A DNA stretch of 17,824 nt from contig NZ_CAKRNY010000063.1 of NCBI RefSeq assembly GCF_934371575.1, positions 1-17,824 on the forward strand, written 5' to 3'. This DNA comes from an uncultured Blautia sp. Lineage in GTDB: Bacteria > Bacillota > Clostridia > Lachnospirales > Lachnospiraceae. Every line of letters starts with the position of its first letter. Within the stretch, counting starts at the first letter, position 1. Below, one piece after another: positions 1 to 6,715 of the stretch. Below the pieces are notes generated by a model, which did not search any database, was not told the DNA's origin, and saw only the letters and a program-made list of their open reading frames with translations. Position numbers and translations under genes: made by a program.

Positions 1-2
1 GT

Positions 3-75
3 GCGATAGTGGCGTAGTTGGTAACGCGCGACCTTGCCAAGGTCGAGACCGCGGGTTCGAGCCCCGTCTATCGCT
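3..75 (+). tRNA. tRNA-Gly (anticodon GCC)
   Basis: Full 73-nt cloverleaf. The acceptor stem is GCGATAG pairing with CTATCGC, with discriminator T75. The D arm is GCGT/ACGC. The anticodon arm is CGACC-TTGCCAA-GGTCG, giving anticodon GCC. The T arm is GCGGG-TTCGAGC-CCCGT with one G-U pair. CCA is not encoded, so it must be added after transcription. It is the first of two identical copies; the promoter lies outside the window. Confidence 0.97.
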
Positions 76-107
76 CTCATAACAGAATATTTGATTGCTA
101 TATTTAT

Positions 108-180
108 GCGATAGTGGCGTAGTTGGTAACGCGCGACCTTGCCAAGGTCGAGACCGCGGGTTCGAGCCCCGTCTATCGCT
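108..180 (+). tRNA. tRNA-Gly (anticodon GCC), second copy
   Basis: Identical over all 73 nt to the copy at 3-75 and separated from it by a 32-nt AT-rich spacer. The two are probably cotranscribed, because the only visible terminator follows this copy. CCA is not encoded here either. The exact duplication suggests gene dosage for the glycine codons GGC/GGT. Confidence 0.97.
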
Positions 181-183
181 CTT

Positions 184-219
184 AGAAACCAGGAATTAAG
201 TTTCCTGGTTTCTTTGTTT
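184..219 (+). terminator. Rho-independent terminator of the tRNA-Gly pair
   Basis: A 12-bp perfect stem, AGAAACCAGGAA (184-195) with TTCCTGGTTTCT (202-213), has a 6-nt loop and is followed by a T-rich tail (TTGTTTA). It starts 4 nt after the second tRNA. Confidence 0.9.
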
Positions 220-241
220 ATAAAGAAATAATCCCATAGGT

Positions 242-291
242 AAATTTAAAGCCTGGCAAGTGCAGTTTGTTATGGATGCATTTACCAGGCT
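242..291 (-). terminator. Probable terminator of the DUF378 gene
   Basis: Read on the minus strand, a hairpin begins about 20 nt after the stop codon of the DUF378 gene. Its base is AGCCTGG/CCAGGCT, continued by a stem with a G-U pair and one mismatch around TGCA/TGCA. A weak T-rich tail (TTTAAATTT) follows. The imperfect tail makes this a probable rather than certain terminator. Confidence 0.6.
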
Positions 292-310
292 AAAAAGAGC
301 AGCTGTCCTT

Positions 311-526
311 TTATATGTTGTTTTCATCGGAACAGAGGGTTCCGTAGAAGCTGAGCAGATACAGACCACTAAGCCCAACCAGTGCGTAGATGATTCTGGA
401 AATCCAGCTCATGCTTCCGAAAATCAGAGCAACCAGATTAAAGTTGAAAAATCCGATCAGTCCCCAGTTGACAGCGCCAATGATTGTGAGTGTCAGACAG
501 AAACAATTCAAAAATCTATTTCCCAT
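311..526 (-). CDS. DUF378 family small membrane protein
   Basis: A 71-residue protein with two hydrophobic membrane segments (roughly residues 4-30 and 37-60). It carries the hallmarks of DUF378 (B. subtilis YuzA-like): IGAVNWGL early, then FNLVALIFG, and SRIIYALVGLSGLY in the second half. The function of the family is unknown; it is a small integral membrane protein. The start is supported by AAAGGATGG a few bases upstream of the ATG. It stands alone between the tRNA terminator and the DUF5067 gene, with about 100 nt separating it from the latter, and has its own probable terminator at 242-291. I see no convincing sigma-A promoter immediately upstream, so readthrough from the gene at 631-1737 is possible. 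Confidence 0.88.
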   Translation of the reverse strand: MGNRFLNCFCLTLTIIGAVNWGLIGFFNFNLVALIFGSMSWISRIIYALVGLSGLYLLSFYGTLCSDENNI

Positions 527-630
527 AAGTCACCATCCTTTCGTAACTATAGTATCCCTTTTTATTTAAGAAATATACGAAAAAGAACAGTCGAAATTTG
601 GTAAAAAATGCTGACACAAAAAACAATCCG

Positions 631-1737
631 TTATTGCAGATTTAAGGTTTGTGTGGCCGTACTTCCTGTATCCAGTCCAAATGCGTCTGTGGCCTTTAAT
701 GTGACAGGACTTTTATCCTTGAGGGAGAATGCCTGGCAGACATTTACAGTTTCACCTGGCTGTACTTCTTTCATAAATGCATCAACAGCATCATCACTGC
801 TGGACGGAATAGCTGCTTCAAGGGAAGTACCATTTTGATAAGCAGTCAGGTTTACGTCCACCATGGCACTGGAAACGGTTTCTCCATTGTTTGTGTAGTC
901 GTAATAGATAAGAAGACAGGGCTCACTGCCAAAATCAGTGGAAACTACATTACGGGTATAATGAATGGAAAAGCGGTCATTGGAAAGATCAATAGTGCCA
1001 TTAGAGTCAGAAGGAGCCGGTGCAGAAGCGTCGGTGCCGGTATTTCCATCAGTAGTCTCAGAAGCAGTCAGACTCTGGCTGATCTCATCCTCTACACTTT
1101 TGAAATTGGCAGACATGATCTTTACAGTCTCATCATCCAGGGAAGTGATTCTCCACTGGCCATTTACATTGATCATGGGATAAACAATATCCGTTTCGCT
1201 GAATTTGTCTTCCAGACCTGATTCTTTCTCAGTCAGAATAGAAGCAAGCTTATCCTGAGTCTCCTGTTCTGTCAGGCTTTCTCCGGAAAAAGCACTGGAA
1301 ACGATCTGGCGAAGAAATTCTGTGACTGTTTCACGGTAAATGTCAGACCCATCTATATAGCGGATCCGGGCAGTGACTTCGGCTGTGCCGTCCTGAAAAC
1401 TGAAACGGGTTTTGGTGATCTTCCAGGTCATCTTGGCATTGATGGATTTGAAGAAGCCTTCGTAGCTGGTATTTCGCACGTCAGCATCATCCAGGGCTGA
1501 CAGATCTTTGCTCTGGAGCATGTCTGCCATAGTGTTAAAATCAAGATTGCGGATGCCGGTGAGATATTTGTCCAATTCTTTGGCAGGCAGGCTGCGCTGG
1601 TAGAAATAGTATCCAGCACCTGCGGCTATGGCAAGAACGATGACGAGCAAAAGTAAAATACGTCCGGCTTTGCCCTTTTTTTTCTTCTTTTGGGAAACCG
1701 GTTGTTCATCTGGGATATTCAATTGTTTTTCTTCCAT
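631..1737 (-). CDS. Membrane-anchored protein with C-terminal DUF5067 domain
   Basis: A 368-residue protein. The N-terminus is cytoplasmic with a basic stretch (KKKKKGK, residues 17-23), followed by one transmembrane helix (about 26-46) and a large extracytoplasmic part. Residues about 50-215 form an alpha/beta region that could be an NTF2-like or DUF4878-like fold; that is inference. Residues about 222-250 are a low-complexity Ser/Thr/Gly/Ala linker. Residues about 250-368 resemble DUF5067, an immunoglobulin-like extracellular domain, with RFSIHYTRNVV, LLIYYDYTNNGET, TAYQNG and V.PGETV.V. The start is supported by AAGGAGGAA directly upstream. It is transcribed from the consensus promoter at 1799-1827, divergent from the alpha/beta hydrolase. 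The function is unknown; the architecture suggests a surface-exposed sensor or binding protein. There is no lipobox. Confidence 0.85.
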   Translation of the reverse strand: MEEKQLNIPDEQPVSQKKKKKGKAGRILLLLVIVLAIAAGAGYYFYQRSLPAKELDKYLTGIRNLDFNTMADMLQSKDLSALDDADVRNTSYEGFFKSINAKMTWKITKTRFSFQDGTAEVTARIRYIDGSDIYRETVTEFLRQIVSSAFSGESLTEQETQDKLASILTEKESGLEDKFSETDIVYPMINVNGQWRITSLDDETVKIMSANFKSVEDEISQSLTASETTDGNTGTDASAPAPSDSNGTIDLSNDRFSIHYTRNVVSTDFGSEPCLLIYYDYTNNGETVSSAMVDVNLTAYQNGTSLEAAIPSSSDDAVDAFMKEVQPGETVNVCQAFSLKDKSPVTLKATDAFGLDTGSTATQTLNLQ

Positions 1738-1798
1738 ATTTCCTCCTTGTTTTTGCTGTTGCTATCCAGTTTGAATATAAATTCTGAGATATTACTTT

Positions 1799-1827
1799 AT
1801 TATAGTATACTCCCGGGAGCGTGTCAA
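1799..1827 (-). promoter_or_regulatory. Consensus sigma-A promoter of the DUF5067 gene
   Basis: On the minus strand there is a perfect -35 (TTGACA, 1822-1827), a 17-bp spacer and a perfect -10 (TATAAT, 1799-1804). The spacer contains a 10-bp perfect palindrome, CTCCCGGGAG (1810-1819), placed where a repressor could block RNA polymerase. The 5' leader would be about 55 nt and carries the AAGGAGGAA site. Confidence 0.88.
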
Positions 1828-1881
1828 AACATTTGCAGATCGGTTTACCGCTAAAATCAGGGGTTCTGGTCAAACACGCTC
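1817..1881. repeat. 65-bp element bounded by 8-bp inverted repeats
   Basis: GAGCGTGT (1817-1824) and ACACGCTC (1874-1881) are exact inverted copies, with TCAAA-type sequence just inside each end. A smaller CGGT-TT-ACCG hairpin lies in the middle. The left end overlaps the -35 hexamer of the DUF5067 promoter. This could be a small dispersed palindromic (MITE/REP-like) element or an RNA hairpin. One copy in the window cannot settle which. Confidence 0.4.
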
Positions 1882-1911
1882 TAGTGCCTATTTACGTGTG
1901 CTTACAGGATA

Positions 1912-1920
1912 TGTTAAAAT
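1912..1920 (+). promoter_or_regulatory. Probable extended -10 promoter of the alpha/beta hydrolase gene
   Basis: TGTTAAAAT is an extended -10 (TG-n-TAAAAT, 5 of 6 matches to TATAAT). No good -35 is visible at the usual distance, which is common for extended -10 promoters. The predicted start would be around 1927, giving a leader of about 20 nt before the ATG at 1949. Confidence 0.5.
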
Positions 1921-1948
1921 AAGAAAAAAACAGAAAGGCGGAAAAATT

Positions 1949-2878
1949 ATGAGTGCAAAATATGAAGCTTATATAGAATCAGAGGCAGATGGCCTTGATA
2001 TTTCCGTTCTGGCAGTGGTTCCGGATGAAATACCGTATCGGGGAATCCTGCAGCTCGTTCATGGAATGAGCGAGTACAAGGAGCGCTATCTTCCATTTAT
2101 GGAATACATGGCAAAAAGAGGCTATGTATGCGTGATCCATGATCACAGAGGCCACGGAAAGAGTGTCCGTGCTATGGAGGATCTGGGGTATATGTATGGC
2201 GGAGGAGCGGATGCTGTTCTGAAGGATATTGAAACAGTAAACAGGGAAATGCATCAGCAGTTACCTGATCTGCCGTTAATTCTGTTTGGACACAGTATGG
2301 GGTCTCTTGCTGTACGTGCTTTTGCAAGAGATCATGATGACTGTATGGATATGCTGATCATCTGCGGTTCTCCAAGTAAAAATTCGGCCAGACCTGTCGG
2401 TGAGGTGATTGCCCATGTGGAAAGTGCTTTATTTGGTCCGGCACACAGAAGCAAAGTGATAGAGACTTTGTCCTTTGCAGGAAATGTACTGCGCTTTAAA
2501 AATGATAAAGACTGTACTTCCTGGATCTGTGCCAACAAGGCAGTGGCTCAGGAATATTCTGATTCGGAACTGTGCGGATTTACTTTTACAGACGATGGCT
2601 ATCTGGCACTTTTTGAACTGATGAAACGTGCTTATGATGTGAAACACTGGCATTGCACCAGACCGAAGATGCCTGTACTTTTTGTCAGCGGGTCCGATGA
2701 TCCCTGTATGATCAATGTACGTCATTTTGCAAAGGCTGTGCAGGATATGCGTCATGCCGGTTACGTAGATGTAAGAGGTAAGCTTTATCCGGGAATGCGC
2801 CATGAAATCCTGAATGAAACAGACCGTAAGCGAGTATATCACGATATTGCTTTTTACATAAAAAAGAAAGGATTCTGA
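1949..2878 (+). CDS. Alpha/beta hydrolase, lysophospholipase / S33-like (Hydrolase_4)
   Basis: A 309-residue cytoplasmic alpha/beta hydrolase of the monoacylglycerol lipase/PldB type. The conserved features are in order: VHGMSEY (37-43, oxyanion region), DHRGHGKS (65-72), the nucleophile elbow GHSMGS with Ser116, an Asp in SGSDDP (Asp250 or Asp251), and the catalytic His285 in GMRHEILNE. The family hydrolyses ester bonds of monoacylglycerols or lysophospholipids; the actual substrate is not readable. There is no signal peptide. A longer reading with a GTG start at 1898 exists, but it would begin upstream of the probable promoter. The ATG at 1949 is preceded by AAAGGCGG at a good distance, so I chose it. 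It is a single-gene unit with no clear terminator after it. Confidence 0.9.
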   Translation: MSAKYEAYIESEADGLDISVLAVVPDEIPYRGILQLVHGMSEYKERYLPFMEYMAKRGYVCVIHDHRGHGKSVRAMEDLGYMYGGGADAVLKDIETVNREMHQQLPDLPLILFGHSMGSLAVRAFARDHDDCMDMLIICGSPSKNSARPVGEVIAHVESALFGPAHRSKVIETLSFAGNVLRFKNDKDCTSWICANKAVAQEYSDSELCGFTFTDDGYLALFELMKRAYDVKHWHCTRPKMPVLFVSGSDDPCMINVRHFAKAVQDMRHAGYVDVRGKLYPGMRHEILNETDRKRVYHDIAFYIKKKGF

Positions 2879-2971
2879 GAAAAAGCATAAAACAATTTAT
2901 TTTGCACATACTGATATCATATTATCTTATAGCTTAAAGTAAATATAATACTGTGTGAAGTGGAGTGTTTT

Positions 2972-3133
2972 ATGAGAAAAAGAGGCTGGATTCTGCTTCT
3001 GGTTCTTTTGTGTGTGGCTTTTCTTATGAGCTGCGGCAAAAATACAGAACCAGATGAGGCAAAAGGTGAACTGGTAAGAATTGAAAGGGAAGGATACCCA
3101 GGTGGTATTCTTCTTTTTTTACTTTTGAGATAA
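2972..3133 (+). pseudogene. Truncated lipoprotein gene (53-codon remnant)
   Basis: ATG at 2972 opens a 53-residue reading. It begins with a basic n-region (MRKRGW), a hydrophobic core and a lipobox FLMSC with Cys21, then CGKNTEPDEAKGELVRIERE. This is a typical lipoprotein signal peptide plus the first 20 or so mature residues. It then runs into Ile/Leu-rich residues that are simply the translated arm and T-tract of the terminator at 3089-3120. The likely history is loss of the body of a lipoprotein gene, leaving its 5' end and its terminator. A TATAAT hexamer (2944-2949) and a weak RBS (GTGGAG) lie upstream, so it may still be expressed. A genuine mini-lipoprotein is the alternative. Confidence 0.6.
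3089..3120 (+). terminator. Rho-independent terminator overlapping the lipoprotein remnant
   Basis: A 10-bp stem, GAAGGATACC (3089-3098) with GGTATTCTTC (3104-3113) including one G-U pair, has a 5-nt loop and is followed by seven T (3114-3120). It lies inside the small reading frame ending at 3133. Confidence 0.85.
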
Positions 3134-3150
3134 AAGTTTCTCTACTAAAA

Positions 3151-3243
3151 AGACAGATGTCTCTGTGTAAAATACACAAAAATTTTTGAAAATAGCACGT
3201 AAAAATTCTACAATATTAGAAAAATACAATGATATTGTTCTAA
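3151..3243. promoter_or_regulatory. Palindrome cluster upstream of the opp promoter
   Basis: This AT-rich stretch has no gene and holds three small palindromes: AGACA-GA-TGTCT (3151-3162), TGTGTA-AAA-TACACA (3164-3178) and ACAAT-GAT-ATTGT (3226-3238, extended by TTAGA/TCTAA). It also holds a CodY-box-like 15-mer at 3180-3194, with 3 mismatches to AATTTTCWGAAAATT. These are candidate operators for the opp operon. AT-rich DNA yields such motifs by chance, so confidence is modest. Confidence 0.35.
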
Positions 3244-3258
3244 AGTTTAAAATGTTAC

Positions 3259-3287
3259 TTGATTAAAGTGGTGCGAGATGATATAAT
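3259..3287 (+). promoter_or_regulatory. Sigma-A promoter of the opp operon
   Basis: TTGATT (3259-3264), a 17-bp spacer and TATAAT (3282-3287), with a TG extension directly before the -10. Transcription should start near 3294, leaving a leader of about 93 nt before oppB. Confidence 0.85.
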
Positions 3288-3313
3288 TTTCAACATATAT
3301 TAAAAAATGAACA

Positions 3314-3368
3314 CTGGTCAGAAAACACTGCTCTCTTTTGAGAGAAAGAAATAAACGTTTTTGATCAG
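3314..3368 (+). promoter_or_regulatory. Structured 5' leader of opp mRNA
   Basis: CTGGTCAGAAAAC (3314-3326) can pair with GTTTTTGATCAG (3357-3368) as a 12-bp stem with one bulged G and one G-U pair. It encloses an inner hairpin CTCTC-TTTT-GAGAG (3331-3344). The structure ends about 8 nt before the AAGGAGG site of oppB. It has no T-tract, so it is not a terminator. A role in mRNA stability or in regulation of translation is inference. Confidence 0.45.
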
Positions 3369-3386
3369 ATGTAACAAGGAGGAAAA

Positions 3387-4331
3387 ATGGGAAAGTACTT
3401 TGCAAAAAGACTTGGAATGGCAATCTTGACTATCTTTCTGGTAGCCTGTCTTACATTCCTGCTGATGAATGCTGTACCTGGAAGCCCATGGCTCAGTGAG
3501 AAAACACCTTCCGAAACCACACTTGCAGCGCTGAATGCCAAATACGGACTGGATAAACCGGTCTATGTACAGCTTTTTATGTATCTGAAAAATATTCTTC
3601 ACGGTGATTTCGGTGTATCTCTTAAGATGCAGAAGAACCGTGCAGTTCTTGACATTATCACTGATATGTTTCCGGTATCAGCCAAGGTAGGTGCACTTGC
3701 ACTTGCATGGGCCATTCTGGTGGGCGTACCTCTTGGATGTCTTGCCGCATTTAAACGAGGTAAACTGACAGACAGCATTCTTCGTGTCATCTGTACACTT
3801 GGAATTTCCATGCCAAGCTTTGTTGTGGCATCTGTTCTCTTGGTAACCCTGACCGGAAATAATGCTTTGAACCTGTTTCCCTCAATTTTTGATCCTTCAC
3901 AGGGATGGCGTGCATATGTGCTTCCCTGCTTTGCCCTTGGATTTTATCCTATGTGCTATACTGCACGTCAGACACGTTCAGCAATGTTGGATTCTTTAAG
4001 TCAGGAGTATATTAAGACTGCTCGTGCAAAAGGTCTGAAAAACAAGAAGATTATTTTCAAGCATGCTCTTAGAAATGCCTTGATTCCTGTTATTACATAC
4101 CTTGGACCGCAGGTGGCCTTTACCCTTTGCGGTGGTTTCGTTGTAGAGAGTGTATTCTCTATTCCGGGACTTGGACGTTATTTCGTACAGTCTATTCAGA
4201 ACCGTGATTATCCTGTTATTATGGGAACCACTATTTTTCTGGCAGCATTTATTATTCTGATGAACCTGGTTGTAGACCTCCTGTATAAGGTTGCTGACCC
4301 GAGAATCAGCCTTACGAAAGGAGGAGAATGA
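3387..4331 (+). CDS. oppB: Oligopeptide ABC transporter permease OppB
   Basis: A 314-residue inner-membrane permease, one of the two transmembrane subunits of the oligopeptide importer. The first transmembrane helix is at about 10-29. The periplasm-side NAVPGSPW motif and the LNAKYGLDKPVYVQ region are typical of OppB/DppB. The cytoplasmic EAA loop that contacts the ATPases is at about 207-235 (EYIKTARAKGL...HALRNALIPVI). VESVFSIPGLGR (253-264) is a further family hallmark. Length is normal for the family. AAGGAGG precedes the ATG. It is the first gene of the opp operon, and its stop (TGA 4329-4331) lies just before the oppC start. Confidence 0.95.
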   Translation: MGKYFAKRLGMAILTIFLVACLTFLLMNAVPGSPWLSEKTPSETTLAALNAKYGLDKPVYVQLFMYLKNILHGDFGVSLKMQKNRAVLDIITDMFPVSAKVGALALAWAILVGVPLGCLAAFKRGKLTDSILRVICTLGISMPSFVVASVLLVTLTGNNALNLFPSIFDPSQGWRAYVLPCFALGFYPMCYTARQTRSAMLDSLSQEYIKTARAKGLKNKKIIFKHALRNALIPVITYLGPQVAFTLCGGFVVESVFSIPGLGRYFVQSIQNRDYPVIMGTTIFLAAFIILMNLVVDLLYKVADPRISLTKGGE

Positions 4332-4333
4332 TC

Positions 4334-5692
4334 ATGGCAGAAGATAAGAAAATCAAAAAATGTCCGGTCAGTCTTCAGCCGGATATTGAAAATCTCCTTC
4401 AGGAACTGACAGCAGACGATTTTACATCTGCGTCCAGTCAGGAGAAGGCTGATTTTATTCAGGACCGCCAGAGCGTTTCCTATTGGAAAGATGCCTGGAG
4501 AAGACTGAAAAGGAACGTCGTAGCCATGGTTGCACTTGGTGTGATCGTATTCCTGTTTTTGTTTGCCTTTCTGGGACCGGTTCTGATCCCATATGGTTAT
4601 GATGAATTTAATAAAGGCGCTGAGAATCTTTATCCATATCACTATACATTAGAAGATACACAGCGCGTGAATGATGAGATTGCTTCCCGTACACAGTCTG
4701 ATGTAGTGGATGTGGATGAAATGATCGCGCAGGCGAAAGCCGAAGCAGAAAAGAAAGGCGAGAAGTTTACGAAAAAGGATGAAGCAGTTATCCGTGCAAA
4801 AGCTAAGGTTGCAGCAAAACCAGAGGAAGGCGCTTCTGATGAACAGAATGTTGACGAGGATTCCATCCGTAAGGAGCTTGGAATCAAGAAACACCTTTTC
4901 GGTTATTCACAGGCTGAGTTAGAGCGTAAAGCAAATGGAGAAAAAGTATTTCCACATGTTTTTGGTACAGATATGTATGGCCGTGATATTCTTGTCCGCG
5001 TTATGTATGGCGCCAGAGTTTCCATGTCCGTTGGTGTATTTGCAGCAATCCTGGTACTTGTGATTGGTGCTCTTTACGGAGCAATCTCCGGTTACTGCGG
5101 TGGAAAAGTAGATGCAGTTATGCAGCGTATTGTAGAGTTGATCTATGCTGTTCCGGAAATGCTGGTTGTGCTTTTGATCGCAACTGCGCTGAAGCCTATA
5201 CTTACTGAATATGTAAATTCAGCAGGAACCGGTCCTATGAAATCATTTGTCAATGTTCTGGGACCAAACCTGATTTCCATGTTTATTGCATTTGGTCTGT
5301 TATACTGGGTTACCATGAGCCGTATTATCCGTGGTCAGGTACTTCAGCTGAAACAGCAGGAATATGTAACAGCAGCGAGAGCACTCGGTGCATCCGGCGG
5401 CAGGATCATCCGTCGTCATCTGCTTCCAAACTGTATCGGACAGATCGTTGTTACTACCTGCCTGCAGATTCCGTCTGCTATTTTCCTGGAGTCTTTCTTA
5501 TCCTACCTTGGTGTCGGTGTTTCTGCGCCGCTTCCAAGTCTTGGATCCATGGCAACAGACGCACTTAGCGGTATGTATACGTATACTTACAGATTGATCG
5601 TGCCTTCTGTGATCCTGAGTATTATGATTCTTGCATTTAACCTGTTTGGTGATGGTCTTCGTGATGCTCTTGATCCGAAGCTGAAGAAATAA
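4334..5692 (+). CDS. oppC: Oligopeptide ABC transporter permease OppC, with enlarged extracytoplasmic loop
   Basis: The second permease subunit, 452 residues. The cytoplasmic N-terminus is followed by TM1 (about 62-85). A long Lys/Glu/Ala-rich stretch (about 90-205) then comes before the conserved HVFGTDMYGRD motif (208-218). The usual TM bundle follows, with the EAA loop at about 343-370 (EYVTAARALGASGGRIIRRHLLPN). The family is usually near 300 residues. The excess is mainly in this loop, which should lie outside the membrane. An ATG at 4328 would overlap the oppB stop but is only 3 nt from AAGGAGG (4318-4324). The ATG at 4334 is 9 nt away, so I chose it. Confidence 0.93.
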   Translation: MAEDKKIKKCPVSLQPDIENLLQELTADDFTSASSQEKADFIQDRQSVSYWKDAWRRLKRNVVAMVALGVIVFLFLFAFLGPVLIPYGYDEFNKGAENLYPYHYTLEDTQRVNDEIASRTQSDVVDVDEMIAQAKAEAEKKGEKFTKKDEAVIRAKAKVAAKPEEGASDEQNVDEDSIRKELGIKKHLFGYSQAELERKANGEKVFPHVFGTDMYGRDILVRVMYGARVSMSVGVFAAILVLVIGALYGAISGYCGGKVDAVMQRIVELIYAVPEMLVVLLIATALKPILTEYVNSAGTGPMKSFVNVLGPNLISMFIAFGLLYWVTMSRIIRGQVLQLKQQEYVTAARALGASGGRIIRRHLLPNCIGQIVVTTCLQIPSAIFLESFLSYLGVGVSAPLPSLGSMATDALSGMYTYTYRLIVPSVILSIMILAFNLFGDGLRDALDPKLKK

Positions 5693-5707
5693 GAGAGGAG
5701 GAGAATA

Positions 5708-6715
5708 ATGTCTGAACAGAAAAATAAATTACTGGAAGTAAAAGACCTTAAAGTCTCCTTCTTTACCCCTGCAGGTGAAGTAAAAGCTGTTGGCGGTATA
5801 TCTTATGACCTTGATTATGGCGAGGTTATGGGAGTTGTTGGAGAATCCGGTTCTGGAAAGAGCCAGGAAGCATATTCTATTATGGGACTGTTACAGTCAC
5901 CTGGTAAAGTAACCGGAGGTTCCATTACATTTGAGGGGAAAGATGTTCTCTCCTTTTCCAAGGATGAGATGACTGCGTTTCGCGGAAATAAAGTAGCCAT
6001 GATTTTCCAGAATCCAATGACCTGCCTGAATCCGGTCTATACAATCGGAAATCAGCTGATTGAGGCTCTTCGTGCCCACGACAAGAAGATCAGCAAGGAA
6101 GAAGCTGAAAAGCGTGCTATGGAAATGATGGAGATGGTAGGTATCAATAATGTGGAAAAACGTATGAAACAGTATCCACATGAGTTCTCCGGCGGTATGA
6201 GACAGCGTGTTATGATCGCTATGGGACTGATCTGTCATCCCCAGCTTCTGATTGCAGATGAACCTACCACAGCACTTGATGTTACCATTCAGGCACAGAT
6301 TCTGGATCTGATGAAGTCACTTCAGAAAAAAACAGGAATGGGTATCATTTTCATTACACATAATCTTGGTGTTGTGGCAGATATCTGTGATAAGGTGTCT
6401 GTTATGTATGCAGGTAAGATTGTGGAGCAGGGACCTGTAGATGATATTTTCTACGAGCCTGCCCATCCATATACAAAAGGTCTTCTTCGTTCCATGCCCC
6501 GTGTTGATGCCCAGAGCTATGAGAGACTGATTCCAATCGAGGGAACACCGGTTGATATGCTGAATCCACCGGAAGGATGTCCGTTTGCTCCCCGTTGTGA
6601 GCATTGTATGAAGATCTGTCTTAAGAAAATGCCTCCTTACGTGGAAGTAGGCGAAAACCATCGTTCCGCCTGCTGGCTTCGTGTTCAGGAGATGATGAAC
6701 AAGGAGGAGAAATAA
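5708..6715 (+). CDS. oppD: Oligopeptide ABC transporter ATP-binding protein OppD
   Basis: A 335-residue cytoplasmic ATPase that pairs with OppF to drive peptide import. It has Walker A GESGSGKS (45-52), Q-loop Gln101, signature SGGMRQR (161-167), Walker B LLIADE with Glu185, D-loop ALD, and H-loop His218. The C-terminal oligopeptide/dipeptide transporter extension carries cysteines 291, 297, 304 and 322 (plus 300). These match the family's [4Fe-4S] ligands. GAGGAGGAG lies before the ATG. It starts 15 nt after oppC, and its stop codon abuts the oppF start codon. Confidence 0.96.
   Translation: MSEQKNKLLEVKDLKVSFFTPAGEVKAVGGISYDLDYGEVMGVVGESGSGKSQEAYSIMGLLQSPGKVTGGSITFEGKDVLSFSKDEMTAFRGNKVAMIFQNPMTCLNPVYTIGNQLIEALRAHDKKISKEEAEKRAMEMMEMVGINNVEKRMKQYPHEFSGGMRQRVMIAMGLICHPQLLIADEPTTALDVTIQAQILDLMKSLQKKTGMGIIFITHNLGVVADICDKVSVMYAGKIVEQGPVDDIFYEPAHPYTKGLLRSMPRVDAQSYERLIPIEGTPVDMLNPPEGCPFAPRCEHCMKICLKKMPPYVEVGENHRSACWLRVQEMMNKEEK

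Noticed and set aside
260..604. A 114-codon plus-strand ORF over the DUF378 gene
   Set aside because: It is antisense to a recognisable DUF378 protein with a proper RBS. Its translation has no domain, and it lacks its own Shine-Dalgarno.
601..633. A weak hairpin (CAAT-AACGG-ATTG then six T on the minus strand) at the stop of the DUF5067 gene
   Set aside because: A four-base-pair AT-rich stem is too unstable to call a terminator, although some termination is possible.
835..1221. A 128-codon plus-strand ORF opposite the DUF5067 gene
   Set aside because: It is a shadow of the real minus-strand frame; composition and lack of RBS or motifs do not support it.
1674..1692. An eight-T homopolymer in the 5' part of the DUF5067 gene as a possible phase-variation tract
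   Set aside because: It simply encodes the lysine run before the TM helix. Eight bases is short for slippage-based switching and nothing else supports it.
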